DNA of 8,266 nt from an uncultured Desulfomonile sp. (GCA_903853735.1 CAINUH010000153.1:1-8266), one strand, 5' to 3'. Shown: positions 1-6,875, counted from the stretch's first letter. Notes: a model not told the origin generated them from the sequence alone. Translations and numbers: made by a program.

Positions 1-11
1 GACATTTCGAA

Positions 12-1943
12 GTGTTATTAACTAGATTTAAAACTGAAAGGGATTATAGTCTTTTTAGGCTCTTGCACAAGGGGAGGCGTCTTCTGTCTGCACTGACCTC
101 CATCCGAATTTGTCTCCGTGTGCTCATGGTGGGGATGATAGCGTCTCTGTCTGTGCAGTGTCTCGCCCAGACGCCCTCTGAGGGGTTATGCATTTTCCTG
201 GGTGTCAAAAGTGGTGACCGGGTAGGAAAGACGTCCGCAAAGCCCGATGGCAAACCGGATGCGGTTTTCTCTCTCAGCGTCAAACCCGGTCCAGGCGCCT
301 CAAAAGTGCGGGAGATAGAAATTCTCGCCTCTGATCCACCGGGCCTGTGGAGTACCGCAACCGGGGTCGCCGGAGCTGCTTTTATCGGAGTTGCTGCAGC
401 AAAGAACCCATCGGAGATAATAAATCGAGCGGGGGGAGAAAACTTGAATCTTACTCCTCTGCAATCCAGCCAGCTTTTACTATTCATTACCGACGACGGT
501 AATTTCTCTCAGAAAGACCGCAAATATCAGGTGAGAGTCGTTTACTCCGACGGGAGTTCTTGGAATTCCCCGGTAAAAATTGAAGCAGGTTCACCTACCA
601 CGGTGCAATCCACCCGGTCAGGCGTTTTCTCTGTCCGAATGTCAGCCTATCTAAAGGGCATAAGCAACTATGACGCTGTCAACCCGAGCAAGAAGATCGG
701 AGGAGACGATAAGGGAGACGGCCTGTTCGAATTAATGGTTGAAGCTCGCGACAAGGAGATTACCGGCATAGAAATCAGGAACGTGGATGGCGTCCCTGCC
801 GTTTGGGACACTATCGAAAGCAGTACCAACGGAGCCATTGGCGTAACCATGACATCAGACCCTGTTCGTCTATTGAATAATCGTGATGCCTCCGTAAAAA
901 TCAAGGTCAATGACAGGGTCGATCTCAACCTCTATGTTGCCGACAATGGAAGTATAGCAGGGGGCGCCACAAACTTCCGCATAACTGTGACCTTTTCGGA
1001 TGGGGAAATTTCATGGTGTCCGGTTCAGAAGCAGGAGACTGCGCCGAAGGAGTCAACTCTTCAGAAGCAGGTTGTCGGGCCGAAAGTGAACTTCCTGGTG
1101 ACTTGGCTGGGATTTGCCTCTACTGATGCTGTAGGTCGATACGCGGAGATCAAACCTGATGGATCTGGTGACGCGTTGTTCGACCTGGACATCGAAATAG
1201 CGCCTAGGGCCTTCATCACCGGCATTGAGATTAAAAGTATGGATGACAAGTCGGGGAATTGGGCTACAGGCGGAATTGATCCCGCGTCCTGGGGTCTAGG
1301 AGTTGCCTATCAGACAGCACCCACTGCTTTATTGAACAAGCCGGACGGCTCGATAAGAATAGCCGTGGACAACCGGGTCCAATTCTATTTGTATGCCGCT
1401 GACGCCGGCAACCTTGCCTCGGGTGGCACTACTTTGAGAGTTATAGTGCATTTGGCGGACGGTTCGTCGTTTCAGCAATTTGTCACCCGGTCTCCAGCCA
1501 CCACTTCTACGGTCGCTCCGGGAACTGATGAAGCTTTGAAGGCCAGGGGCATCATAACCTGTGAGTTTAGAGGATTCATAGCGGATCTGGTAAACACTTC
1601 AACGAGGCCGGGAAAAGATGGTTACCTTGATGGCACTTTCATTATGAAGCTGCAGGTTGAGGACAAGAAGCTTGTCAAAGTTGACATCGCAGGAGATGAT
1701 GGATCAGTCCGCTGGTCTAGTGATCCAAAATCTCCGACTATGTTTCTTGGTATCGCTCTGTATCCTAAGATCTACAAGCTGATAAATGAAAGAGGCGGGC
1801 CGCTTCAAGTGCCGGTAGCCGGGCGGGTTACACTTTATCTTTACGGTGCGGACAATGGATTATTGTCAGACCCCAAGACCCGTTTGGTCGTCACCGCAAC
1901 TTTTTCCGACAAGACCACTCTTGCTACCCATGTGATAAAGTGA
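12..1943 (+). CDS. Exported protein of unknown function with four tandem ~130-residue domains
   Basis: I do not recognise the family. After a basic, hydrophobic N-terminal stretch (about residues 20-53, ending near SVQCLAQ) that looks like a signal peptide, the protein consists of four divergent copies of one domain at about residues 57-190, 203-338, 356-492 and 512-643. Each copy has the same ordered landmarks: a DG/GD-rich turn before a beta-strand (KPDGKPDAVF, DDKGDGLFEL, KPDGSGDALF, GKDGYLDGTF), a strand plus Trp motif (TGIEIRNVDG..W), a LLN-type segment, then LYVADNG-like and FSDG-like strands. Spacing and composition suggest an all-beta sandwich, and the Asp/Gly turns could bind calcium (inference). 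The start is uncertain. The frame is open to the window edge, no good ribosome-binding site precedes GTG 12, and GTG 120 or ATG 126 are alternatives that shorten the basic n-region. The stop lies 31 bases before the alcohol dehydrogenase, so co-transcription is possible. Confidence 0.75.
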   Translation: MLLTRFKTERDYSLFRLLHKGRRLLSALTSIRICLRVLMVGMIASLSVQCLAQTPSEGLCIFLGVKSGDRVGKTSAKPDGKPDAVFSLSVKPGPGASKVREIEILASDPPGLWSTATGVAGAAFIGVAAAKNPSEIINRAGGENLNLTPLQSSQLLLFITDDGNFSQKDRKYQVRVVYSDGSSWNSPVKIEAGSPTTVQSTRSGVFSVRMSAYLKGISNYDAVNPSKKIGGDDKGDGLFELMVEARDKEITGIEIRNVDGVPAVWDTIESSTNGAIGVTMTSDPVRLLNNRDASVKIKVNDRVDLNLYVADNGSIAGGATNFRITVTFSDGEISWCPVQKQETAPKESTLQKQVVGPKVNFLVTWLGFASTDAVGRYAEIKPDGSGDALFDLDIEIAPRAFITGIEIKSMDDKSGNWATGGIDPASWGLGVAYQTAPTALLNKPDGSIRIAVDNRVQFYLYAADAGNLASGGTTLRVIVHLADGSSFQQFVTRSPATTSTVAPGTDEALKARGIITCEFRGFIADLVNTSTRPGKDGYLDGTFIMKLQVEDKKLVKVDIAGDDGSVRWSSDPKSPTMFLGIALYPKIYKLINERGGPLQVPVAGRVTLYLYGADNGLLSDPKTRLVVTATFSDKTTLATHVIK

Positions 1944-1974
1944 CTTTGGGCAAAGAGTTTCCGAGGAATCACCT

Positions 1975-2970
1975 ATGAAGGTAATGCTTCTGAAACGTAC
2001 ATGTCCTGTCCACGAGCACCCTCTCACACAAACCGACATCCCAGTTCCAGAACCCAGGCAAGGAGAGGTTCTCATAAGGGTAAAGGCGTGCGGGGTCTGT
2101 CATACAGACCTTCACTCGGTTGAGGGCGATCTCCAGCTTCCGACGCTTCCTCTCGTACCGGGTCATCAAGTGGTAGGCCGGGTTGAAAAAAGAGGTCCTG
2201 ATGCCAACCGGTTCACACACAATCAACGTGTCGGCGTCACCTGGTTCTTTTCAAGTTGCGGATCTTGTAAGTTCTGCCTTCGCGGCAGAGAAAATTTATG
2301 TGGTGCAGCCCGTTTCACCGGCTTTCATGAAAACGGCGGGTATGCGGAGTACATGGTCGTCCCTGAGCAATCGGCGTTCCCAATTCCGGAATCATTTGAC
2401 GATACCGAAGCCACCCCACTGCTGTGTGGTGGAGTGATTGGCTACCGCGCGCTAAAGTTGAGCGAAATAAAACTGGGGGGAAGTCTGGGTATGTACGGTT
2501 TCGGAAATTCCGCCCATGTAGTCATTCAGATCGCTGTGAAACGGGGTTGCAGAGTGCATGTGTTTACTCGCAGCCCGAATCATCAGGATTTGGCTCGACA
2601 ATTGGGGGCTGCCTGGGTGGGAACGAGCGACCAGTTGCCGCCGGATCCTTTGGATGCCGCCATTATATTTGCTCCCGAGGGAAATATAATTCCTCACGCT
2701 TTGGATGCACTGGACAAAGGTGGCACACTGGTGCTTGCAGGGATTACTATGACGGAAATTCCTCCGATGGATTACAAACTAATTTATGGCGAAAGGACCA
2801 TGCGCAGTGTGGCCAACACCACAAGGAGAGATGCGGAAGAACTCTTGCGCGAAGCCGCAGAAGTTCCCGTCAAAACCGTGGTGGAAACATTTCCTCTGGA
2901 AGATGCCAATGCAGTTCTCCAGATGATGAAGGAAAGCCGCCTGCGCGGTGGAGCTGCACTTTTGGTTTAA
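1975..2970 (+). CDS. Zinc-dependent alcohol dehydrogenase, medium-chain dehydrogenase/reductase superfamily
   Basis: A 331-residue cytosolic oxidoreductase expected to interconvert alcohols and aldehydes with a nicotinamide cofactor. It is full length for the AdhP/AdhA-like zinc alcohol dehydrogenases. The GroES-like N-terminal domain carries the catalytic-zinc ligands Cys39 (CGVCHTD), His64 (PGHQ) and probably Cys151 (LLCGG). The structural-zinc lobe has all four cysteines (C95, C98, C101, C109). The Rossmann domain starts at about residue 172 with YGFGNSAH, a variant of GxGxxG. The residues after the second strand are TRS (198-200) rather than an acidic residue, which in this superfamily often goes with NADP(H) use (inference). 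The usual Glu after the catalytic His is Gln65 here. ATG 1975 is preceded by GAGGAA at 1963-1968 at suitable spacing. The substrate cannot be read from sequence, and the upstream repeat protein gives no clue. The family call is secure. Confidence 0.92.
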   Translation: MKVMLLKRTCPVHEHPLTQTDIPVPEPRQGEVLIRVKACGVCHTDLHSVEGDLQLPTLPLVPGHQVVGRVEKRGPDANRFTHNQRVGVTWFFSSCGSCKFCLRGRENLCGAARFTGFHENGGYAEYMVVPEQSAFPIPESFDDTEATPLLCGGVIGYRALKLSEIKLGGSLGMYGFGNSAHVVIQIAVKRGCRVHVFTRSPNHQDLARQLGAAWVGTSDQLPPDPLDAAIIFAPEGNIIPHALDALDKGGTLVLAGITMTEIPPMDYKLIYGERTMRSVANTTRRDAEELLREAAEVPVKTVVETFPLEDANAVLQMMKESRLRGGAALLV

Positions 2971-3021
2971 CACTGTTTCGTTTTTTAAAGGAGTAAAACT
3001 GTTAACGAAAAACTTAGGTGG

Positions 3022-3038
3022 TGACGGGCGTCCCGTCA
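3022..3038. terminator. Hairpin between convergent genes, possible terminator
   Basis: TGACGGG-CGT-CCCGTCA forms a perfect 7-bp, GC-rich stem with a 3-base loop. It lies between the end of the alcohol dehydrogenase gene and the end of the convergent cyclotransferase gene. On the minus strand a T-run (GTTTTTCG) follows after about 10 bases; on the plus strand no T-run follows. Position supports a shared terminator, but the missing adjacent U-tract keeps this tentative. Confidence 0.4.
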
Positions 3039-3107
3039 TCCTCATCATGAACGGACAGACCTGGTAGGACGTTTGGCAGCGACTGCGGTCCGCCCCTCTC
3101 CTGTCCT

Positions 3108-3596
3108 TTATTGTGTCTGCCATCCTTGAATTCTCCGCACACAATCCTCGGGAAATTTCCAGAAGTCCGCTGCTTCCAGAATGATTCTCCTGTACTCACG
3201 GGTAGGCCAAACATCCCGTCGGCCCCCCTTGTTGGGCCGTGCAAAGTAAATCCAAGCGAACACCACTTTACCGTCATCCATCCGGAGAACGGGCATACGC
3301 TGTTCACCTCGTGAATAAAAATAAGGATGCCCTTCCTTGCGATCGAAAGCTTTCAAGAGAGACTCATCGAACTCTATCAGCAGCCCCCATACAAGGGCAT
3401 TCTCCTTGTGCTCAAGGTTCACAGCACCGCCGGCTCGCTTTTGGGAGTAGTAATTCCAAACAAAATCGTAGTTTTGCAACGTCGCGGGAAGGGCATTTAC
3501 AATGAGAGAAGAGTCGTATCCATTTGATTCAAGCCAGGAGCGCAGATCCGACCTGTTCATACTGGAACCGTAGGCAAAAGTAAAGTCAGTGGCCAT
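3108..3596 (-). CDS. Gamma-glutamylcyclotransferase (GGCT/AIG2-like) family protein
   Basis: A 162-residue soluble protein of the gamma-glutamylcyclotransferase fold, whose members release 5-oxoproline from gamma-glutamyl amino acids or peptides. The substrate-binding loop near the N-terminus reads FAYGSSMN (residues 7-14), matching the family pattern FAYGSNM. The middle has the typical strand pattern ending in RAGGAVNL and ALVWGLLIEF. The acidic position expected to act as general base is Glu89 in FDRKEGHPY. The C-terminus has the PTREYRRIILEAA helix typical of the family. Length is normal for the single-domain bacterial form. ATG 3596 is supported by AGGAG at 3606-3610, nine bases upstream. 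The gene appears monocistronic, with its own promoter and a structured leader upstream. Physiological substrate is unknown; many bacterial members are uncharacterised. Confidence 0.87.
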   Translation of the reverse strand: MATDFTFAYGSSMNRSDLRSWLESNGYDSSLIVNALPATLQNYDFVWNYYSQKRAGGAVNLEHKENALVWGLLIEFDESLLKAFDRKEGHPYFYSRGEQRMPVLRMDDGKVVFAWIYFARPNKGGRRDVWPTREYRRIILEAADFWKFPEDCVRRIQGWQTQ

Positions 3597-3605
3597 AAGG
3601 GAAAA

Positions 3606-3610
3606 CTCCT
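3606..3610 (-). promoter_or_regulatory. Ribosome-binding site of the GGCT-like gene
   Basis: AGGAG on the minus strand, nine bases before ATG 3596. It fixes the start and lies directly after the hairpin and T-run of the leader. Confidence 0.7.
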
Positions 3611-3613
3611 AAC

Positions 3614-3675
3614 AAAAATTGCCGTCCAGTACCCTGGACCCTGGTCGCAAGGCGCGACAGCAATCGCGTAGCGAT
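3614..3675 (-). promoter_or_regulatory. Structured 5' leader: three tandem hairpins and a T-run
   Basis: In minus-strand order the leader contains ATCGC-TAC-GCGAT (3675-3663), GTCGC-GCCTT-GCGAC (3658-3644; extendable to CTG/CAG with one bulge) and GTCCAG-GGTA-CTGGAC (3639-3624). They are separated by only four or five bases. TTTTT at 3618-3614 follows the last hairpin by five bases and lies immediately before the ribosome-binding site. The array starts within a few bases of the transcription start predicted from the TATAAT box. This arrangement could be an attenuator or protein-binding leader, or a small dispersed repeat element. The pairings are visible directly; the function is inferred. 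Confidence 0.45.
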
Positions 3676-3684
3676 GACATCTGT

Positions 3685-3711
3685 ATTATACCGACACTCT
3701 TCTTAGGTCAA
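3685..3711 (-). promoter_or_regulatory. Promoter candidate for the GGCT-like gene
   Basis: On the minus strand a perfect TATAAT (3690-3685) is preceded by TTGACC (3711-3706) with a 15-base spacer, two bases shorter than ideal. Predicted transcription would start near 3678, giving a leader of about 80 bases that contains the three hairpins. Confidence 0.5.
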
Positions 3712-3835
3712 CGGAGTTTGATCATTTTGCATTCATGTGTCACTGTTTTCGAAAGAAGGTGTTTTGGTCAGACTCGCCTTGTCATCAGTAGTCCGCCTTA
3801 GGAATTGTGAAAAAGAAGGCCGCACCCATACGCAA

Positions 3836-4498
3836 TCACATTTCGAGGCTGGTCCAGTCAGCGGGGCTTATCTGTCCGTTGGTCATCTGGAATAGCTTGT
3901 TTACGGTGCGCTTGATAAAATCGCGGTCGTGGGAGATGATCATGTACCCGAGGTTGGATTCGCTAAGAATTTCGATGAGCCGGTGGGTGGTTTTTTCATC
4001 CAGACCGGTGGTGGGTTCGTCAAGGATGAGGAATTCGGGTTGCATCGCCAGGACGGTAGACAGAGAGACCAATCTCTTTTCACCGCCGGACAGTTTGTAC
4101 GTGATACGCTCTTCGAATCCTGTCAGTTTCAGTGACTCCAACGTCTTCGAAACTGTTCTTCTCGCCTCGTCCGCACTTTGTCCCAGGTTAAGGGGACCGA
4201 AGGCAACATCTTCAATCACCGTGGGGCAGAAGAGTTGGTCATCCGAGTCTTGAAAGAGAAAGCCTACTTTGCCCCTGATATCCGCGAAATCATGCTCCTT
4301 CATCCGCTTCTTACCGAGAATCTCCACGTCGCCTGATTCGGGCGTCAACAACCCCATGATGATGTGGCAAAGCGTGGTTTTCCCACAGCCGTTGGCACCA
4401 AGAAGCCCGATGCGATCACCTGGTTCGATATCCATGTTCAAACCGTCGAAAATGTACCGGGAGCCATAATGGAAGCGTATATCTCTCAACCGAATCAT
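3836..4498 (-). CDS. cbiO: ECF-type cobalt/nickel transporter ATP-binding subunit (CbiO/NikO)
   Basis: The 220-residue ATPase that drives the metal importer from the cytoplasmic face of the membrane. All ABC hallmarks are intact: Walker A GANGCGKTT (34-42), Q-loop Gln83 in FQDSDDQLF (typical of ECF A-subunits), signature LSGGE (136-140), Walker B FLILDE (156-161), D-loop GLD, and switch His190 in ISHD. It is on the short side for the group, lacking the C-terminal extension of many EcfA proteins, as is common for single A-subunits of Co/Ni systems, which work as homodimers. ATG 4498 has a GGAG five bases upstream and lies 40 bases after the cbiQ stop. It is the last gene of the minus-strand operon. 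I found no clean terminator in the 237 bases downstream. The family assignment is firm; nickel rather than cobalt is inferred from the operon. Confidence 0.93.
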   Translation of the reverse strand: MIRLRDIRFHYGSRYIFDGLNMDIEPGDRIGLLGANGCGKTTLCHIIMGLLTPESGDVEILGKKRMKEHDFADIRGKVGFLFQDSDDQLFCPTVIEDVAFGPLNLGQSADEARRTVSKTLESLKLTGFEERITYKLSGGEKRLVSLSTVLAMQPEFLILDEPTTGLDEKTTHRLIEILSESNLGYMIISHDRDFIKRTVNKLFQMTNGQISPADWTSLEM

Positions 4499-4538
4499 GT
4501 ATGCTCCGATTTCCGCTGCTGCCGAGTGTTTTTCAGGA

Positions 4539-5282
4539 CTATCTAGTCATCCAGATCAGAGCGGTAAAGGCAAGGCTCGATCCCGCCATGGCGTAGTCAT
4601 GGCGCTTCATCTCGTAGTGATGCAAAATAAAGAACTTCCCCTTGAAGCCTCGGCATTTCATCGCCTGCAGGACTCTCTGGGAACGATCGAAACTCCTCAC
4701 CAACAACATCCCCACGAGGTAGGCATAGCTGCGATAGGTATGCATGTTGGTTCTCGGCCTGAATCCCCGAATCTTCATGGCATTCAGCAACCGGTGGTAC
4801 TCATCGTGAATGACATGAATGTACCTGAAACAGAAAAAGAAAAGATGCACGAGCTTGTCCGGCACCCAGAGATGGCTCAGGGCATGCACGAGCGTAAATA
4901 TCTGGGAGGTCCCCAGAAGCGCCACAACCATCAGTATGATGGAATTCGATTTCAGCGTTATCAAGAGCGCCTGGTGTATACCCTCACGCTGAATACTCAG
5001 TGGCCCTAAAGTGTAAATCGTCTCACCCGGGGTTGTGAACGGCAGGAAGACCCAAAGGAACAGTATGAAACTATTAACGATTGCGAGCCGAATGAGCACC
5101 CGGTGAATATCAAGCCTGGCAAACACCATGAGCCCTACAGGTAACAGGAGACTGATCAGTGTTGCTTCGAGATGGCTGTTCAAGGCGATAACAACTGAAA
5201 ATACCAGCGTCACGATGATTTTGACCCTCGGATCTAGATGATGTACCCAGGTGTCGCCCGATGCGAATTCTTCCATGTCCAT
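4539..5282 (-). CDS. cbiQ: ECF-type cobalt/nickel transporter transmembrane T subunit (CbiQ/NikQ)
   Basis: A 247-residue integral membrane protein that couples the ATPase to the substrate-binding subunit. It begins with the short pre-helix typical of CbiQ (W12-VHHLDPRVK), followed by hydrophobic segments at about 21-35, 41-57, 62-81, 107-124 and a final one at 230-245. The cytoplasmic coupling helices carry both Ala-Arg-Gly motifs that define EcfT proteins: AMKIRG (168-173) and AMKCRG (207-212). The frame is open further upstream to GTG 5333, which would overlap nikL by 25 bases but has no ribosome-binding site. I prefer ATG 5282, which has GAGGG ten bases upstream and a 26-base gap after the nikL stop; ATG 5276 is also possible. 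It is the third gene of the transporter operon. Confidence 0.92.
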   Translation of the reverse strand: MDMEEFASGDTWVHHLDPRVKIIVTLVFSVVIALNSHLEATLISLLLPVGLMVFARLDIHRVLIRLAIVNSFILFLWVFLPFTTPGETIYTLGPLSIQREGIHQALLITLKSNSIILMVVALLGTSQIFTLVHALSHLWVPDKLVHLFFFCFRYIHVIHDEYHRLLNAMKIRGFRPRTNMHTYRSYAYLVGMLLVRSFDRSQRVLQAMKCRGFKGKFFILHHYEMKRHDYAMAGSSLAFTALIWMTR

Positions 5283-5308
5283 AACAGGATTTCCCTCTGG
5301 CGCCTTAC

Positions 5309-6064
5309 TTACGATCTCCGCTTGAAACTCCACGCAAAGGCAGCGATACCCCCGAGGCCCAGAATCCAGCCGATTCCGCCGATTATGTCAGTCATCTTGG
5401 GACCACTGAACTTTTCTTCGAGCAGGAGCTTCTCCTGGTTGCCCAGCATCCGGACGATGGGCTCCAGCTTCTTGTCCAGCACGCTCTCCAGGGTGCGGTT
5501 CAAGCCTGCCTCGTCCATGGCCTGGGGCAATGGTGAGGTGGATGAAGGCGTTTTCGCCTCGACTGACTCCTGAGGTATCGACTGAACCGGCTTTTCAGTG
5601 GCCTTCTCCACCGCAACCGGAACCGGCGCGCTCACCTGCGCTCTAGACTGGCCTGCATGACGGGGAATATCGCCAGCGGCGAGGTTATATTCTCCCCGGT
5701 GACCCATTTCGGCTTCGAGTACTATCTTGAGCCCCCCGGTGAACGCAGGCAAATCCTCGAGCTTGAATAAATAAGCTCCCTTGGTATCTGTCTTCCCCTC
5801 TATGAGCTTCTTTCCCTGGTCGTCGAACACCTCTACGTTTGAATTCTGCGCTTTTACGCCTCCGCTGAAATAGCCGTCAACAATCACCCGGTCGCCTTCC
5901 ACGTATGCGAAAACGTTCACTTTGTGTGCCACCGCGGGCGATGCGGTCAGCATGCCCATCACAATCATCAACACGACGGCCCCTAAGAGCGAGTCGAGCC
6001 GTCCTGGACTTCGAATGACGTAAGCCTTCACAGTTGTTTGGAACCTCCTTTCCCGACGATTCAC
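5309..6064 (-). CDS. nikL: NikL-like accessory subunit of nickel ECF transporter (exported domain with C-terminal membrane anchor)
   Basis: 251 residues. It has an N-terminal signal sequence (about 23-46, ending ASPAVA), so the mature protein would begin with His47 (HKVNVFAYVEGD). A periplasmic beta-rich domain follows (47-131, with VDGYF and DTKGAYLFKL, resembling carboxypeptidase-regulatory-type folds). Next come a Pro/Val/Glu-rich linker (about 140-182), a predicted amphipathic helix (186-217) and one C-terminal transmembrane helix (226-246) ending in KRRS. This architecture and the place between cbiM and cbiQ match the accessory protein NikL, which replaces CbiN in nickel systems (established for the family; assignment here is by layout and motifs). 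GTG 6064 has GGAGG (6077-6073) eight bases upstream. An alternative GTG 6031 has a second GGAGG (6048-6044) twelve bases upstream and gives a more ordinary signal peptide. It likely helps CbiM take up the metal. Confidence 0.82.
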   Translation of the reverse strand: MNRRERRFQTTVKAYVIRSPGRLDSLLGAVVLMIVMGMLTASPAVAHKVNVFAYVEGDRVIVDGYFSGGVKAQNSNVEVFDDQGKKLIEGKTDTKGAYLFKLEDLPAFTGGLKIVLEAEMGHRGEYNLAAGDIPRHAGQSRAQVSAPVPVAVEKATEKPVQSIPQESVEAKTPSSTSPLPQAMDEAGLNRTLESVLDKKLEPIVRMLGNQEKLLLEEKFSGPKMTDIIGGIGWILGLGGIAAFAWSFKRRS

Positions 6065-6072
6065 TCATGATT

Positions 6073-6083
6073 CCTCCAGGAGG
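6073..6083 (-). promoter_or_regulatory. Ribosome-binding site of nikL within a small palindrome
   Basis: On the minus strand CCTCCTGGAGG contains the GGAGG that serves GTG 6064, and it can fold on itself (CCTC-CTG-GAGG). The hairpin would hide the ribosome-binding site; with only four base pairs the effect may be slight. An ATG at 6068 is closer to the GGAGG but opens a different frame that does not encode the NikL-like protein. Confidence 0.4.
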
Positions 6084-6134
6084 CCAGGGACAGATTTTGC
6101 GAATCCTTCCCGGCAAAGATCATGACCCCTTCGC

Positions 6135-6731
6135 TCACAGCATTTCGGGACGCACCCTACGGATGAATTCCACCACGAACACCGTTATCAACCCCTCGAT
6201 GATCATCACGGGAACATGGGCAAGTACAACCAGGCGGGCCGCTGATTCCATGGAATGGCCCAGCGCCAGCACCAGCGATGCAGCCACAAGCACCCCGGAC
6301 AACAGGATCGCCCCCGCGCCTGCAACGAACTCGGCTCCTATACGCACCGCAGAGTGGGAACTCTCGATGAAATACCTGCACAGAAACCCGAGAATAACGG
6401 CGGGAAAGGCCATGTTGAAGGTGTTCACACCCAGCGTTGTCAACCCACCGAACTCGAAGAGAACCGCCTGCAAAGTCAAACCGACGAATATCGCAGGAAA
6501 AGCAAGCCACCCCAGGAGCAGGCCGCATATACCATTGAGTATCAGGTGTGCGGCGGAAGGCCCGATGGGCACGTGTATGAGAGACGCCACGAAAAAGACT
6601 GAGGACAGCACGGCAACTTCGGGAAGCTTGTCATAATCCATCTTGTGAAGACCTATGGCGAGGCCTCCAAGGGTGAGAACGGCTCCTGCACCGAGGACCG
6701 GAACTGACAATACACCTTCTGAAATGTGCAT
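6135..6731 (-). CDS. cbiM: ECF-type cobalt/nickel transporter substrate-binding membrane subunit (CbiM/NikM)
   Basis: A 198-residue polytopic membrane protein, the S-component that binds the metal. It starts with MHISEG, matching the invariant N-terminal metal-binding loop of the family. In the crystallised homologue NikM2, the N-terminal amine, His2 and a third His hold the metal. The likely third ligand here is His62 in PIGPSAAHLILNG, with His53 nearby. About six to seven hydrophobic segments follow, including 96-118, 127-153 and 165-187. Length is normal for a CbiM without a fused CbiN/NikN domain. ATG 6731 is certain because of the MH start; it is preceded by a weak GAGGGTGG. It is the first gene of the operon, divergent from the DUF4198 gene. 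Nickel is favoured over cobalt because nikL replaces cbiN and because a DUF4198 gene is adjacent, but the sequence alone does not prove specificity. Confidence 0.93.
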   Translation of the reverse strand: MHISEGVLSVPVLGAGAVLTLGGLAIGLHKMDYDKLPEVAVLSSVFFVASLIHVPIGPSAAHLILNGICGLLLGWLAFPAIFVGLTLQAVLFEFGGLTTLGVNTFNMAFPAVILGFLCRYFIESSHSAVRIGAEFVAGAGAILLSGVLVAASLVLALGHSMESAARLVVLAHVPVMIIEGLITVFVVEFIRRVRPEML

Positions 6732-6790
6732 GATGTGCCACCCTCGTGAATTGGCCGAAAGTGAAAGACTTAGCAGTCGGCCGAACGTTC

Positions 6791-6838
6791 ACACGTTGCT
6801 TCGCGTATATTCTTGCTACGTTATTATTCAACGTGTCA
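6791..6838. promoter_or_regulatory. Candidate metal-regulator operator: repeated ACGTT dyads
   Basis: Within 48 bases there are three related half-sites: TCACACGTT (6789-6797), TGCTACGTT (6814-6822) and AACGTGTCA (6830-6838, the inverted form TGACACGTT). The last two form an imperfect dyad with a 7-base centre. The first and last share a perfect 8-bp inverted repeat, ACACGTTG (6791-6798) with CAACGTGT (6829-6836). An adjacent palindrome GAACGTTC (6783-6790) adds another ACGTT. The dyads overlap the candidate operon promoters, so a repressor such as NikR could act here. No regulator gene lies in the window, and I cannot match the motif with certainty to a known NikR site. Confidence 0.45.
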
Positions 6839-6846
6839 TCTGTCAA
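6804..6846 (-). promoter_or_regulatory. Promoter candidates for the cbiM-nikL-cbiQ-cbiO operon
   Basis: The minus strand has two overlapping candidates. One has a perfect -35 TTGACA (6846-6841), a 17-base spacer and a poor -10 TAACGT (6823-6818). The other has TTGAAT (6831-6826), a 16-base spacer and TATACG (6809-6804). Both overlap the ACGTT dyads. Which one is used cannot be decided from sequence. Confidence 0.45.
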
Positions 6847-6875
6847 GGACGCCAAAAGAGACGGGAGAGAATCCG

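Noticed and set aside
2424..2996. 190-codon plus-strand frame inside the alcohol dehydrogenase gene
   Set aside because: It is in a different frame within a convincing dehydrogenase and its Cys/Arg/Ser-rich translation looks like noise.
5877..6068. ATG 6068 close to GGAGG as a separate small gene overlapping nikL
   Set aside because: The product is Arg-rich without family features; the same GGAGG is better spaced for GTG 6064, which gives the NikL-like protein.
6034..6636. 200-codon plus-strand frame antisense to cbiM and the start of nikL
   Set aside because: The minus strand has clear CbiM and NikL-like proteins; the plus-strand translation is unlike any protein family and has no ribosome-binding site.
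6722..6741. Sigma-54 promoter suggested by TGGCAC just before cbiM
   Set aside because: The matching TTGC element is missing at the required distance and the motif sits directly at the start codon.
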